A DNA stretch of 34,432 bases from Paulinella micropora (Eukaryota; Cercozoa; Imbricatea; Euglyphida), in the NCBI GenBank assembly GCA_009731375.1, contig BJOX01000189.1, positions 91,575-126,006 of the forward strand, in the 5' to 3' direction. Made by a program: the position numbers and the translations under genes. Position 1 is the first letter of the stretch. Each line of letters begins with the position of its first letter. Below, piece after piece: positions 19,071 through 27,597 of this stretch. The notes under the pieces were generated by a model. The model worked only from the letters and a program-made list of their open reading frames with translations, ran no database searches and was not told where the DNA came from.

Positions 19071-19237
19071 TTGTCCACCCTTCAGTCACGGTTAAGCCCA
19101 GAGGATCTTGGACACCTACGCGAAGCGAGCTGTAAGGCGGATGGTCAGTCCGCGGGGAGGTTGAGCGGCGGGGGGAGAGGGAGAGGCGATTGAGGACGGG
19201 GAGGTGGTGGTGTGTGAAGGGGATGCGCCGTTTCACG

Positions 19238-22200
19238 CTACAGGGTCCCCAGCTGAACGCCTTCGGTAGTGCCGAGCCCCGGGTGAGGCTGGGCGTACCA
19301 GAAAAGCCGGATTACTTTTTGCTCCGCCTCCATCTTCGCCCTAAGTCTCACCCCAAATAACTCATCCTGATCTGCCCATGAATCCTTTGGGTGCAGCAGT
19401 GATGCTGGGATGGCGGGCTCACGCCCATATACCAATTGGTATGGTGAGACGGAACCTTTTGAACCACCTAACGCTGTAGAGGGTAGGCAATTCATAGCAA
19501 AGGCAAACGAGGATGCTGCCTCCACCCATGCCTTTTGGTTCTCCTTCTTCATACAATACATCTTCAGCGCGGCCTTGAGGGGTCTATGCACCCGCTCTAT
19601 CTTGCCGTTCGCTCTGGGGTTATAGGCGGTGACATATTGCCATTTCATGCCGTAATATGCAGATAGCTTGTCGATGACTTCATTATTAAAGTCAGAGCCT
19701 CGATCTGAGCATATTTTTCTCGGCACCCCAATCTGTGAGATGATCCTGTCAATCAACGCCTTGGCTGTTGTTTCGCCCGTAACGTCTTTGACTGGGACCA
19801 CCCATACATAGTTGGTGGCTCTGTCTATGGCCGTTAGAAGGTATCTGTAACCTTCCGTCGTGACCGGGAAAGGTCCTACATGATCAGTGTGTAAGAACTC
19901 GAACATTCCTAAGTGTAAAGGAAAAGTCCCGATCAGGCCAAAATTCGCCTTCAATGGTGTTTTGGATGTCTTGCATGGGATGCATGCATTGACCTGTTCA
20001 TCAATATTCTCCTTCATCTTCTTCCACCAGAATCGTCTCGAAATGAACATATGCGTTCTTTGTCGGCCCGGGTGCGCCAGTAGTGGGCAGTTATGAGCAG
20101 CGACAAAAATGATGTGTCTGAGTTTCTCAGGAACCCAGAGAGTCCATTTGTCTGGTTGTGATGCATAGCGCCCGTGTTGGCCTTTGTACCACAAGAGACC
20201 GTCTCTCCACCCCATCTCCTTCTGTTGCTCCTTAATCTCCTTCGTCATTTTCAGCTCGTTCGGGTTCTTGTATAGCTGTATTAGCTCTTTGAACTCCGGA
20301 TCGAGAGCCTGTTGCTGTCTCCATGCAGTGGGTGAGGCTATGTGGATAGTCCCATCCTCTAGCTGCACTCCTATCCTCTCAGGGTTTTCGTCTAACTCCT
20401 CCTTGTTCTCCTGCGGGGGTTCCGCATATGCTTCTTGCTTAATCTCTTCTTGTTTTATCTCCGCCTTCATATTCTCATATGCTTCATAGGACCACTCAGC
20501 ATCCTCGAGGACATGTGCTGTACAACATATCCCATGATCCGGACCTTGCGGGCTATGACGTAGACCCGATCGGTTATATCGGACCCCTCTCGCCATCTGC
20601 ATCGACTCGATATGATGCACTTCGTATGTGCAGTCTGGGGATAGATCCTCCATTTCTGCTGATGATACGAGAGCTGCCACTTCTGAGTGAAACTCTAGCC
20701 TGGAGAGGCTGTCAGCGACAACATTTCGCTTGCCGGGTAGATGGACCATTGTAAAATTGAAACATGACAAGAATGCCTGCCATCTCGCTAGACGGCCAGT
20801 CTGTTCATGATTCATCAGCCATAGTAAATTCTGGTGATCAGTCCTTACTATAAACTGAGGTCCACCCCATAAATACTCTCTCAACCGTTTGAGGGCCCAG
20901 ACCACCGCCAGTGCCTCTCTCTGTCTCGTACAATAGTTTCGCTCCGCCGAGCACAACTTTCTACTTATAAACATGATCGGGCGCAACTTTTTCTCCTCAT
21001 CTTCCTGTTGTAAGACTGCGCCGATCGCGAACTTTGATGCGTCTGTGTCGACTACGAATTGCTTCGAAAAGTCGGGCATCATCAGCACGAGTCCGCCATC
21101 CTTCGGATCTTTGTAGATGAGATCTTTGAGCGTGTTGTACGCTTCTAAGGCTTCATCATCCCACTTCTCAAAATCACCGAAGTCGATCATTCTCTCCAAC
21201 TTAGCCCGAGTTGCACCCCAATTGGGTATGAACTGGCTGTAATATTGCGCCATCGCAAGAAATGAGTGCAGCTCTGTGCGATTCTTCGGCCTCTGCCGGC
21301 TCATGATCTCCTCCCTCTTCTCTTTGGATATCGAGACTCTATTGTAAGAGATTTCGTACCCCAAATATGTCACGCTTGTCTTTGCGAGTTGACATTTCTT
21401 CAAATTACATTTCAGGCCAAATAGTTTGATACGCCTGAAAATGTCTGTTAGATGGTCGATGTGCTCTTCCATCGTATTGGAGTACACGATAATGTCATCG
21501 ATGTAACAAAATGCGTACTCTCCCGCCTTCTGTCCTCTTCTCCTCATGAAACCTCCCTCTGTCTGGTCATCATATTTGCTACTCAGCATGCTTTGCATCG
21601 CTTTCTGAAAGAGTCCCGGGGCCTGTTTGAGTCCCATCGGAAGTACTTTCCACTGATATATCTCCATTCCTACTACAAATGCAGTCAGCCATCTGGACTT
21701 TTCATCCAGTGGAATTTGCCAGAAGCCATTCTTCAGATCAATGACTGAGTATAGCTTGGCGTTCCGCAATACTCGCCTTCCTTCTTCAAGAGTAGGTAAT
21801 GGATTTCGTTCCTCCTCTAAAATTTTATTGACGCGGGCATAGTTAACCGTTAAGCGCCATTCTCCTCCCGGTTTAGGCACCAGTCTCGGTTGGGAAACTA
21901 TTGGAGATGTCGATCTCTCAATGAAATCCTCATCGAGTAACTGCCGTGCTTGTTCTTCTGCGATCTTTGCTTCATGTATACTCAGATTTGCCCGTCGTGG
22001 CGCCGGTGAAGGCTCAGCACCTGGTATTTTACAAATAACCGCGGTGAAGTCTTCCGGCTTGACACCTCCCGCTTGAGGGGGGTCAAAAATCATTTTGTTC
22101 GCCTTCAATCTCTCTTTCAAAACCTCTTTCTCCTTCTCCGTACCTGCTCCTCCTGCCAATTTCTCGTCTATCGCCGCCTTAAACTCCTCCTCTGACATTC

Positions 22201-22522
22201 TCTTGTGATGCTTGAGGGGTGCTCTGTCCTCCTCCAAGCCCAACTCTTCTTCTGATATATCGTCCATTCCCGTTTTTTCATATGTGGCAGTGTCTGGTTC
22301 GTCGTCCTCCGCCAGACCTACCAACATATCTATTAATCTTGCATACTGCATCGGAGCTTTTCGGGTGTAGAAACCATCGAAGCATGTGAATGCTTGAGGA
22401 ATCAATTTCAACTTGTCCTGGTCTCTGAGCTTCCGCTTGTATGCACTGCTCTGCTCACGAGTCCCGAGACCATCGTTGGCGAGATTTGAAGAAGGAGCAG
22501 GGGCCGATGTATATATTACCAA
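19238..22522 (-). CDS. pol: Gypsy Pol (partial): reverse transcriptase, RNase H, integrase
   Basis: An uninterrupted frame of 1094 codons; the first codon listed (22522) is TTG just after an in-frame stop, so the real N-terminus comes from upstream. RT shows WRLTVNYARVNK, SVIDLKNGFWQIPL (near residue 259), LPMGLKQAPGLFQKAM and the YIDD box (near 340). RNase H begins at VVDTDASKFAIGAVL (near 490), with the conserved TDHQNL and a VADSLSRL end. Integrase has a zinc segment (H...H, then CIPCK), then the catalytic triad in HTDHVG (near 879), SDRGSDF (near 940) and the E of GKIERVHR (near 977). The last 21 codons (19238-19303) do not look like integrase and belong to the adjoining sequence. The C-terminal integrase tail and 3' LTR are missing. 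The open frame suggests a fairly recent insertion. Confidence 0.95.
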   Translation of the reverse strand: MVIYTSAPAPSSNLANDGLGTREQSSAYKRKLRDQDKLKLIPQAFTCFDGFYTRKAPMQYARLIDMLVGLAEDDEPDTATYEKTGMDDISEEELGLEEDRAPLKHHKRMSEEEFKAAIDEKLAGGAGTEKEKEVLKERLKANKMIFDPPQAGGVKPEDFTAVICKIPGAEPSPAPRRANLSIHEAKIAEEQARQLLDEDFIERSTSPIVSQPRLVPKPGGEWRLTVNYARVNKILEEERNPLPTLEEGRRVLRNAKLYSVIDLKNGFWQIPLDEKSRWLTAFVVGMEIYQWKVLPMGLKQAPGLFQKAMQSMLSSKYDDQTEGGFMRRRGQKAGEYAFCYIDDIIVYSNTMEEHIDHLTDIFRRIKLFGLKCNLKKCQLAKTSVTYLGYEISYNRVSISKEKREEIMSRQRPKNRTELHSFLAMAQYYSQFIPNWGATRAKLERMIDFGDFEKWDDEALEAYNTLKDLIYKDPKDGGLVLMMPDFSKQFVVDTDASKFAIGAVLQQEDEEKKLRPIMFISRKLCSAERNYCTRQREALAVVWALKRLREYLWGGPQFIVRTDHQNLLWLMNHEQTGRLARWQAFLSCFNFTMVHLPGKRNVVADSLSRLEFHSEVAALVSSAEMEDLSPDCTYEVHHIESMQMARGVRYNRSGLRHSPQGPDHGICCTAHVLEDAEWSYEAYENMKAEIKQEEIKQEAYAEPPQENKEELDENPERIGVQLEDGTIHIASPTAWRQQQALDPEFKELIQLYKNPNELKMTKEIKEQQKEMGWRDGLLWYKGQHGRYASQPDKWTLWVPEKLRHIIFVAAHNCPLLAHPGRQRTHMFISRRFWWKKMKENIDEQVNACIPCKTSKTPLKANFGLIGTFPLHLGMFEFLHTDHVGPFPVTTEGYRYLLTAIDRATNYVWVVPVKDVTGETTAKALIDRIISQIGVPRKICSDRGSDFNNEVIDKLSAYYGMKWQYVTAYNPRANGKIERVHRPLKAALKMYCMKKENQKAWVEAASSFAFAMNCLPSTALGGSKGSVSPYQLVYGREPAIPASLLHPKDSWADQDELFGVRLRAKMEAEQKVIRLFWYAQPHPGLGTTEGVQLGTL

Positions 22523-22702
22523 CGGGTATTGCTTTCACGTAAAGGTGGAAGAGAAGGACAGACAGGAGTTTATACCGAGGAGAAGGGGACGACTCCCTGA
22601 TATCCCGGCAGAAGATATTAAAAGCTTTATTACCGAATTCTGGGGTGACGAGCCTACGTGGCCGCGCTCACTGACAGAAGTGAAAAAGTGCCTGCGCACT
22701 CT
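22510..22702 (+). other. Antisense coding-like island beside a gap
   Basis: On the minus strand every frame is closed here, so gypsy pol cannot continue through this stretch. The plus strand is open to the gap and reads like a real protein (segments FHVKVEEKDRQEF, GRLPDIPAEDIKSF and EFWGDEPTWPRSL). I do not recognise it. It could be an exon or ORF piece of another element inserted in reverse, or a misjoin at the gap. Confidence 0.35.
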
Positions 22703-23054
22703 NNNNNNNNNNNNNNNNNNNNNNNNNNNNNNNNNNNNNNNNNNNNNNNNNNNNNNNNNNNNNNNNNNNNNNNNNNNNNNNNNNNNNNNNNNNNNNNNNN
22801 NNNNNNNNNNNNNNNNNNNNNNNNNNNNNNNNNNNNNNNNNNNNNNNNNNNNNNNNNNNNNNNNNNNNNNNNNNNNNNNNNNNNNNNNNNNNNNNNNNNN
22901 NNNNNNNNNNNNNNNNNNNNNNNNNNNNNNNNNNNNNNNNNNNNNNNNNNNNNNNNNNNNNNNNNNNNNNNNNNNNNNNNNNNNNNNNNNNNNNNNNNNN
23001 NNNNNNNNNNNNNNNNNNNNNNNNNNNNNNNNNNNNNNNNNNNNNNNNNNNNNN
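22703..23054. other. Assembly gap (352 N)
   Basis: Run of N inside the gypsy element, between the gag-proximal part of pol and RT. The missing sequence would include the aspartic protease. Confidence 0.99.
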
Positions 23055-23442
23055 AAATGTCTTTTTGGGTATTGTTCACAGGCGAAGGATGATTGTCCTT
23101 GCTTTCTCTGTTTGAGACCGTGAGGAGAGGTTGATGTCCTCCATCCTCCTTGTCTATTGTCTTTCTCGGCAAGTTGATAAGATTAACTGCCGGTTCTATT
23201 CTTACTTTCTTCGGCTGTGGCTGCGACAGGCCCGCCTGCTTTCTCTTAGCCAGCGCTTTACTCGCCTGCCTATTAGCAGCATGCACTGTTTGTTGTCGTG
23301 ATGGGTGTACTGGTATTGTACTACCTTTGAGTTGGTCTGTGGCCTGCTGTGGGCTCTTAGACTCACTGGTACCCTTGGTTGGGACCTGCACAACGGTGTA
23401 TCGTGCAATGCATGTTGTTCTGTTTTCTCCCTCCTTCTCTAG
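23055..23442 (-). CDS. Gag-Pol linker, N-terminal pol region (partial)
   Basis: It lies in the same frame as gag and directly follows the gag TGA with no other stop until the gap, so readthrough would extend Gag into it. It is rich in Ser, Pro, Gln and Lys (QPQPKKVRIEP) with no D-T/S-G protease motif. It ends at the gap. Confidence 0.65.
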
Positions 23443-23445
23443 TCA
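23440..23445 (-). promoter_or_regulatory. Putative readthrough stop between gag and pol (TGA CTA G)
   Basis: The gag frame ends CAA TGA, followed by CTA GAG in the same frame. UGA followed by CUA(G) is an established leaky-stop context, used for example in alphaviruses and some animal mRNAs. About 128 more codons are open in frame before the gap. Confidence 0.6.
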
Positions 23446-25839
23446 TTGGACTACCTCAAATCTGTTACCTGAGTCGGCATCAGTGTCGGTAGTGGTTGCG
23501 CCTGATGTCGCATAGGCCTGTGGTGCTGAGGAACTCGAGCTTGAGCTCGAGCCGTCTGCCCAGCCCCCATCTCTGTGGTACGGGCGCTCTGCGCTGCCGT
23601 ATCCACCTCGGCCAACCCATCTTCCTCCTCCTCTACCTTGAAATACACCTCTTCCTCCTCCTCTTCTCACAAATCCTCTCTCCCCCCCGCGAGTGTATGT
23701 GCCTCGTGCGAAAGGGGCTCCTCCTCCTCGATTGATTCCTCTCCCTCCTCCTCTTCCTCGTGTTCCACCTCTTCCTCTACTTGCGGCTTCTATGGCTGCC
23801 GTCTTCTGATCATCTCTAGCGAAAAGAGAATTGATCGCGTCAGCTAGTTCGTGGTCATGGTCCGCGACATCCTGTAATTTCCACCCCTGATCCTTGCGCA
23901 GTCGGCGCAGAACGGCGACGGTGTTGGTTTCGTCCGACCGTACGTTCTTGAGGAGTGTGTTTCGGATGCGGGTGTCCTCGACATCGTGGTTGTACGGGCA
24001 TTTCTTATTTGTGTGTTTGAAGCATTGTGCCCGTGCCCACCAACGAATACAAGGTGTGTTAGCTTCACGACTGTTCTCTCTTGGTCGCTTTCCTAGAGAT
24101 CGTTGCGTATGTGCGGCTTGCGGTTGAGCAGAAGCCGATGCAGAACCGATCAAGGATGCTGTCTGGCTGTCGAGCCTCTGACAAGCGGTCATTACTTCGG
24201 TCCACAACATTTTTGGGCTCACGGCCTTAGTCGTGGCCTCAAAGACGCTCATCTCCAAAAAGTTCAAGTGCTTTACCTTGTCGAAGGTTTTGCAGTCTTG
24301 CATGAGCAGTGTGAGCTTATTTTTGTTGTAGACGTGCAAAGCACTGAGGAAATATAGGAGTATGGCTTTGTGGTTATAAAAGAGAGTGTACTGGGTGCCC
24401 ACATTTGTTAAGACAGATGCAAGCTGAGTGACAGACTGCAACTGCTCCGATACTAAGTCGAAAATTTCAAACCCAATCAATGTGCCAGTGCACAAGTGTT
24501 GGTATCCACTTGCCTTAAAGTATCGAATGAGGGCAGCAATGGCCAGAGTACAACTCATCTCTGCATGTCCACCTTTCCTTGCTAGCTCCTCCTCTCCTCT
24601 GTACTTCTCGTAAGTTATACGATCAAAACCAGCTCCAAGGAGGGATCGATCACAGAGATGTTCTAGGACTTCATACTCCTGCTCCACCTCACACTGGTTT
24701 TGCTGGAAGCATCTGTCCATCTCATTGAGCTTAGTCATGAGGGTCTTCTCTGTGTCAGCCTCATTGGCAGTGATAGCATAGAGCTTAAGGCCCCCTCCCC
24801 CAATTTTGATTTTAGCTAGGGCTGCCTGCAGCGCCTGCTTTTTCTTCTGGGAGTCAGTCAAGTTAATTACTGTCCCTCCCCCTTGGGGTCCTCCTCCTGT
24901 GGGTCCTCCTCCTGCTTTCTTGGGAGCTGGGTTAGATGTGGTAGGTGGAGCCGTTGGCTGTGGAGCCACCCGTGCTACTGCCATTGCCACAGCTATCTTC
25001 TCCTTCTGCTCCTTCTCCTCTTTCTGTCTCGTCTCTTCTTCTTTCACCTGTCGTGCTAGATGAGTCACGAACTGTGCAAGCCCTGTGGCACTAGAGAGGA
25101 AGTGTGCCTTTTCTCTCATGGAAGACTTATCAGCTCTGTTATTATTTGGGATTGTTGTGAGAGGGCCTTTAATGAGAGTGTGATTCTTCGTGTGGGCCCA
25201 TTGTTTCCATGTTGGTTTTTGCTCCTTCCCCTCAAAGAGGCCCTTATGGAGTTGTGTGAGGCGTTCAAGCACCTGACAAGACTGGTCAACCTCCTCGTAA
25301 ACAGGATGTTGCCTTGTGTTGTCTTTCAGTGCTTTGTACATTTCGTTGTAAGCCCGTGTGAAGGCAGTTACAAAAGCCTCAAGGGCAAACTCAATGCCAC
25401 TTTGGTTTCTACCTTCGAACTTTCTTTCTAGATTCTTGATATCAGTGGGGACACCACAGACAGACAGCCATGCTGCAGTTGTGCGTTTATTTTTCCACTG
25501 TATGTTTGTGCATTCATAAAATTCCGCAACGCGCACAGCAGCGTAGAGTGTTGCAGATATGTCGTATATGTCGCACAGTGTAAGAGTGTCGCCATACTTG
25601 ATATCCTGCAATGGCACTCTTTCGTGCTCAAACCTCACTTTGTTGAAGAGAGGCTTCGCAAGGCCGGGAATTTCGATCAGGAGGTTGCTTTGACCTTGTC
25701 CTGGTCTATTCCTTTTCTCGTAAGGAATGTAGATGTGTGTTTTATAATAGGTTGGGTAGTTAAGGAAGAAGGACTCTTCATCATCATATGTAGCCAACTG
25801 TTCCCATGTATTTGGGATATTCTGGCCAACATCCTCCAT
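23443..25839 (-). CDS. gag: Gag-like protein of the gypsy element with CCCH finger and RGG box
   Basis: 798 aa from the ATG at 25839; the frame may extend into the gap just upstream. The first 550 residues are mostly helical-looking with no family I can name. Residues about 250-340 are Glu/Gln- then Pro/Gly-rich. Near residue 600 there is a C-x8-C-x7-C-x3-H zinc finger (CIRWWARAQC then CPYNHD), close to the CCCH type rather than the CCHC knuckle common in Gag. From about 693 on there are many RGG, RGRGG and GGR units typical of RNA-binding proteins, then a poly-Ser stretch. Its place upstream of pol, in the same frame across one stop, is the main reason to call it Gag; the zinc finger and RGG box fit RNA packaging. 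Confidence 0.75.
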   Translation of the reverse strand: MEDVGQNIPNTWEQLATYDDEESFFLNYPTYYKTHIYIPYEKRNRPGQGQSNLLIEIPGLAKPLFNKVRFEHERVPLQDIKYGDTLTLCDIYDISATLYAAVRVAEFYECTNIQWKNKRTTAAWLSVCGVPTDIKNLERKFEGRNQSGIEFALEAFVTAFTRAYNEMYKALKDNTRQHPVYEEVDQSCQVLERLTQLHKGLFEGKEQKPTWKQWAHTKNHTLIKGPLTTIPNNNRADKSSMREKAHFLSSATGLAQFVTHLARQVKEEETRQKEEKEQKEKIAVAMAVARVAPQPTAPPTTSNPAPKKAGGGPTGGGPQGGGTVINLTDSQKKKQALQAALAKIKIGGGGLKLYAITANEADTEKTLMTKLNEMDRCFQQNQCEVEQEYEVLEHLCDRSLLGAGFDRITYEKYRGEEELARKGGHAEMSCTLAIAALIRYFKASGYQHLCTGTLIGFEIFDLVSEQLQSVTQLASVLTNVGTQYTLFYNHKAILLYFLSALHVYNKNKLTLLMQDCKTFDKVKHLNFLEMSVFEATTKAVSPKMLWTEVMTACQRLDSQTASLIGSASASAQPQAAHTQRSLGKRPRENSREANTPCIRWWARAQCFKHTNKKCPYNHDVEDTRIRNTLLKNVRSDETNTVAVLRRLRKDQGWKLQDVADHDHELADAINSLFARDDQKTAAIEAASRGRGGTRGRGGGRGINRGGGAPFARGTYTRGGERGFVRRGGGRGVFQGRGGGRWVGRGGYGSAERPYHRDGGWADGSSSSSSSSAPQAYATSGATTTDTDADSGNRFEVVQ

Positions 25840-25850
25840 CTCTCTCTCTG

Positions 25851-25905
25851 NNNNNNNNNNNNNNNNNNNNNNNNNNNNNNNNNNNNNNNNNNNNNNNNNN
25901 NNNNN
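25851..25905. other. Assembly gap (55 N)
   Basis: Run of N flanked by CT-rich and poly-C sequence (25908-25922). It may hide the 5' end of the gypsy element. Confidence 0.99.
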
Positions 25906-26077
25906 TTCCCCCCCCCCCCCCCTGTCGACTCTACATCGGAGTTGCTATGGACGCAGGCTTAATACCCACGACTTCTCCGATGCCTGCAGGCATTCCACTC
26001 CAACCTGTAGCAATATACATGTACATTGTATATACATATACGTATGAACGCATACATGCATGTATGTGTGTAGACGT
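25906..26077. other. Intergenic stretch, no gene seen
   Basis: A C15-type run next to the gap, then about 150 bases with no convincing ORF. It contains the palindrome TGCCTGCAGGCA and alternating purine-pyrimidine words (TACATGTACA, GTATATACATATACGTATG). Confidence 0.5.
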
Positions 26078-26127
<50 letters not shown>

Positions 26128-26230
26128 AGAGAATGAGAGAGAATAAGAGAGAGTGAGAGAGAGAGAGTGAGAGAGAGAGAGACAGAGACAGAGAGAAAAG
26201 AGAGAGAGAGAGAGAGAGAGAAAAGAGAGA

Positions 26231-26268
<38 letters not shown>

Positions 26269-26276
26269 AGAAAGAG

Positions 26277-26313
<37 letters not shown>
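26078..26313. repeat. (GA)n microsatellite
   Basis: About 235 bases of GA with scattered AAAAG, AATG and GACA interruptions on the plus strand. On the minus strand it directly follows the last coding-like codons of the spliced gene. Confidence 0.95.
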
Positions 26314-26317
<4 letters not shown>

Positions 26318-26911
26318 ACCGTAGCCATTCATGTTAAAGAGACCCATCGCTGCCAAGCTAGGTAGATCTTCTCCGTTCAGTTGGGCATTTGCAGCGTTCA
26401 ATCCTCCTGGGTAGTTAGCGCCATCCATGATCGTGATGTGCTCGATGAATAACTTTGATTCTTTTTTCTCAAGCTTTCCAGTTCCCCCAAAAGCTTTCCA
26501 GTTCCCCCAAAAGCTTTCCAGTAGTGGTTTATCATCGTCTGAGCTTTCGCTGGCGCTTGATTCGTTTGCTTCTTCATCGCCGCAGTCGTCACTTTCCTCA
26601 TCACTGGTGCATACCCCGCTTTAATATTCAGCAAACATATCCAGCTCCTCGTCGGAATCGGCTGCTGCTGCAGCTTGGCCTGGTGGTTTAGTCAAGGTAC
26701 GAAGCTTTTCCAATGCAATTTGTCCTTCTCCCAACTTCAGATCCGAGTCATACTTACCAGAAGTGAACGAGTTGGGGGTAGTAGTACCAGATAGAGCTCC
26801 TGCAATCACCAAGGGAGCAGCGAGCGGCAAGTCAGCGCTAGCAGACGCAGACTCAGAACCAGATTGAAAAGACATAGCATCTGGTCCATGAGATGATGTG
26901 ACACACTTGCT
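26314..26911 (-). pseudogene. 3' coding-like part of the spliced gene, acidic Ser-rich, with an in-frame TAA
   Basis: A good acceptor (CACTGCTTCTTTAG) ends at 26912. From 26911 one frame is open and coding-like: SHGPDAMSFQSGSESASAS, later SDEELDMFAEY, then TAA at 26621-26623. The same frame goes on for about 100 codons with TSDEESDDCGDEEANESS and SSASESSDDDK, then DGANYPGGLNAANAQ, ending at the (GA)n tract. The acidic composition on both sides of the TAA suggests either a nonsense mutation or two joined exons with an unseen splice. A 20-base tandem repeat lies inside it. Function unknown; acidic Ser-rich tails are common in nuclear proteins. Confidence 0.45.
26471..26522. repeat. 20-base tandem repeat, 2.6 copies
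   Basis: Unit AAGCTTTCCAGTTCCCCCAA at 26471 and 26491, with a partial third copy at 26511. It lies in the coding-like frame; 20 is not a multiple of 3, so gain or loss of one unit would change frame. Confidence 0.9.
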
Positions 26912-26939
26912 CTAAAGAAGCAGTGGCGCGAGTTGATCC

Positions 26940-27464
26940 ACACATAGTGCAAGCCAGGAAGTCATCTGGCGTCGTAAGTACAGATGCTGCAGGCCCACGT
27001 AGCTTGGGTATCGGTTGGTTCCATATTTGTTGATATCTTTGCTTCCTTCTTCATTTTTGTATAGACTGCAAGTTTCTCTTTGGTGCGTTGCTTTTTCATG
27101 GGAGCCTCGAGCTCTTCTGAGTCTGAGTCTACGTTGATGATTTCACGCTTGCTGCCAGCCACGTACGATGAAGACGAAGCAGAAAAGCAGAGATGGAGGA
27201 GATGAAATCGCTCCGCTTGCAATAAAAAGGTGCTTGAGCACCTTGCGGATCCCAGGATGCGAGATCTTCTTGAGGCGTGGCTTACCTTTCTGTGTTATAC
27301 TTCTTCGTTTGTTATCAGACGCACCATCTCGCTCCTCGTCGCTCTCCACCGCCTCCACAACTTCCATGAACTGCACCCGAGCACCTTCCTTCTTTGTGGA
27401 TGATCTTGCTGAAGTCCCAGATCGCTTCAGGAGCTTCTCGCTCTCCTGCATAATTACATAGTAT

Positions 27465-27508
<44 letters not shown>

Positions 27509-27509
27509 T

Positions 27510-27547
<38 letters not shown>

Positions 27548-27563
27548 TCGAGAGAGGGAGGGA

Positions 27564-27597
<34 letters not shown>

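Larger units (their letters stand above)
1..19303 (-). mobile_element. Giant RLE-type non-LTR retrotransposon with three ORFs (R2/NeSL/Utopia-like)
   Basis: A single minus-strand unit: a repeat-bearing 5' region of about 1 kb, then ORF1, ORF2 and ORF3 with almost no intergenic space. ORF3 carries RT and a restriction-like endonuclease, with no integrase, LTR or APE endonuclease, which places it with target-primed, RLE-type non-LTR elements. Elements of that type are usually about 4-7 kb; this one is over 18 kb. The 5' limit is set near 19303, where gypsy integrase homology stops. The 3' limit lies beyond base 1, since no poly(A) or tail repeat is seen. All three frames are open over 1089, about 1913 and 2756 codons, so the copy is young or under selection. 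GC content is clearly higher than in the sequence to its right. Confidence 0.85.
18307..19303 (-). promoter_or_regulatory. 5' untranslated/promoter region of the giant element with tandem monomers
   Basis: About 1 kb without a convincing ORF between the gypsy integrase break and the ORF1 ATG. It contains four diverged copies of a roughly 65-base direct repeat, listed separately, with further shared flanking words such as GGACAGTGTC, so the true monomer is longer (about 160-230 bases). Tandem promoter monomers at the 5' end are known from some LINEs (for example mouse L1), which makes a promoter role reasonable but unproven. Confidence 0.55.
19238..25850 (-). mobile_element. Ty3/gypsy-type LTR retroelement, truncated at both visible ends
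   Basis: Minus-strand gag, a leaky-context stop, a pol linker and an RT-RNase H-integrase ORF in the Ty3/gypsy order. The upstream (5') side runs into a gap at 25851-25905 and no LTR was recognised. On the downstream side integrase homology stops after EAEQKVIRL, near 19304. The protease is not seen and would fall in the 22703-23054 gap if present. Confidence 0.85.

Noticed and set aside
19238-25850. Chromodomain or envelope ORF in the gypsy element
   Set aside because: No such sequence is visible; the region after the integrase core is cut off.
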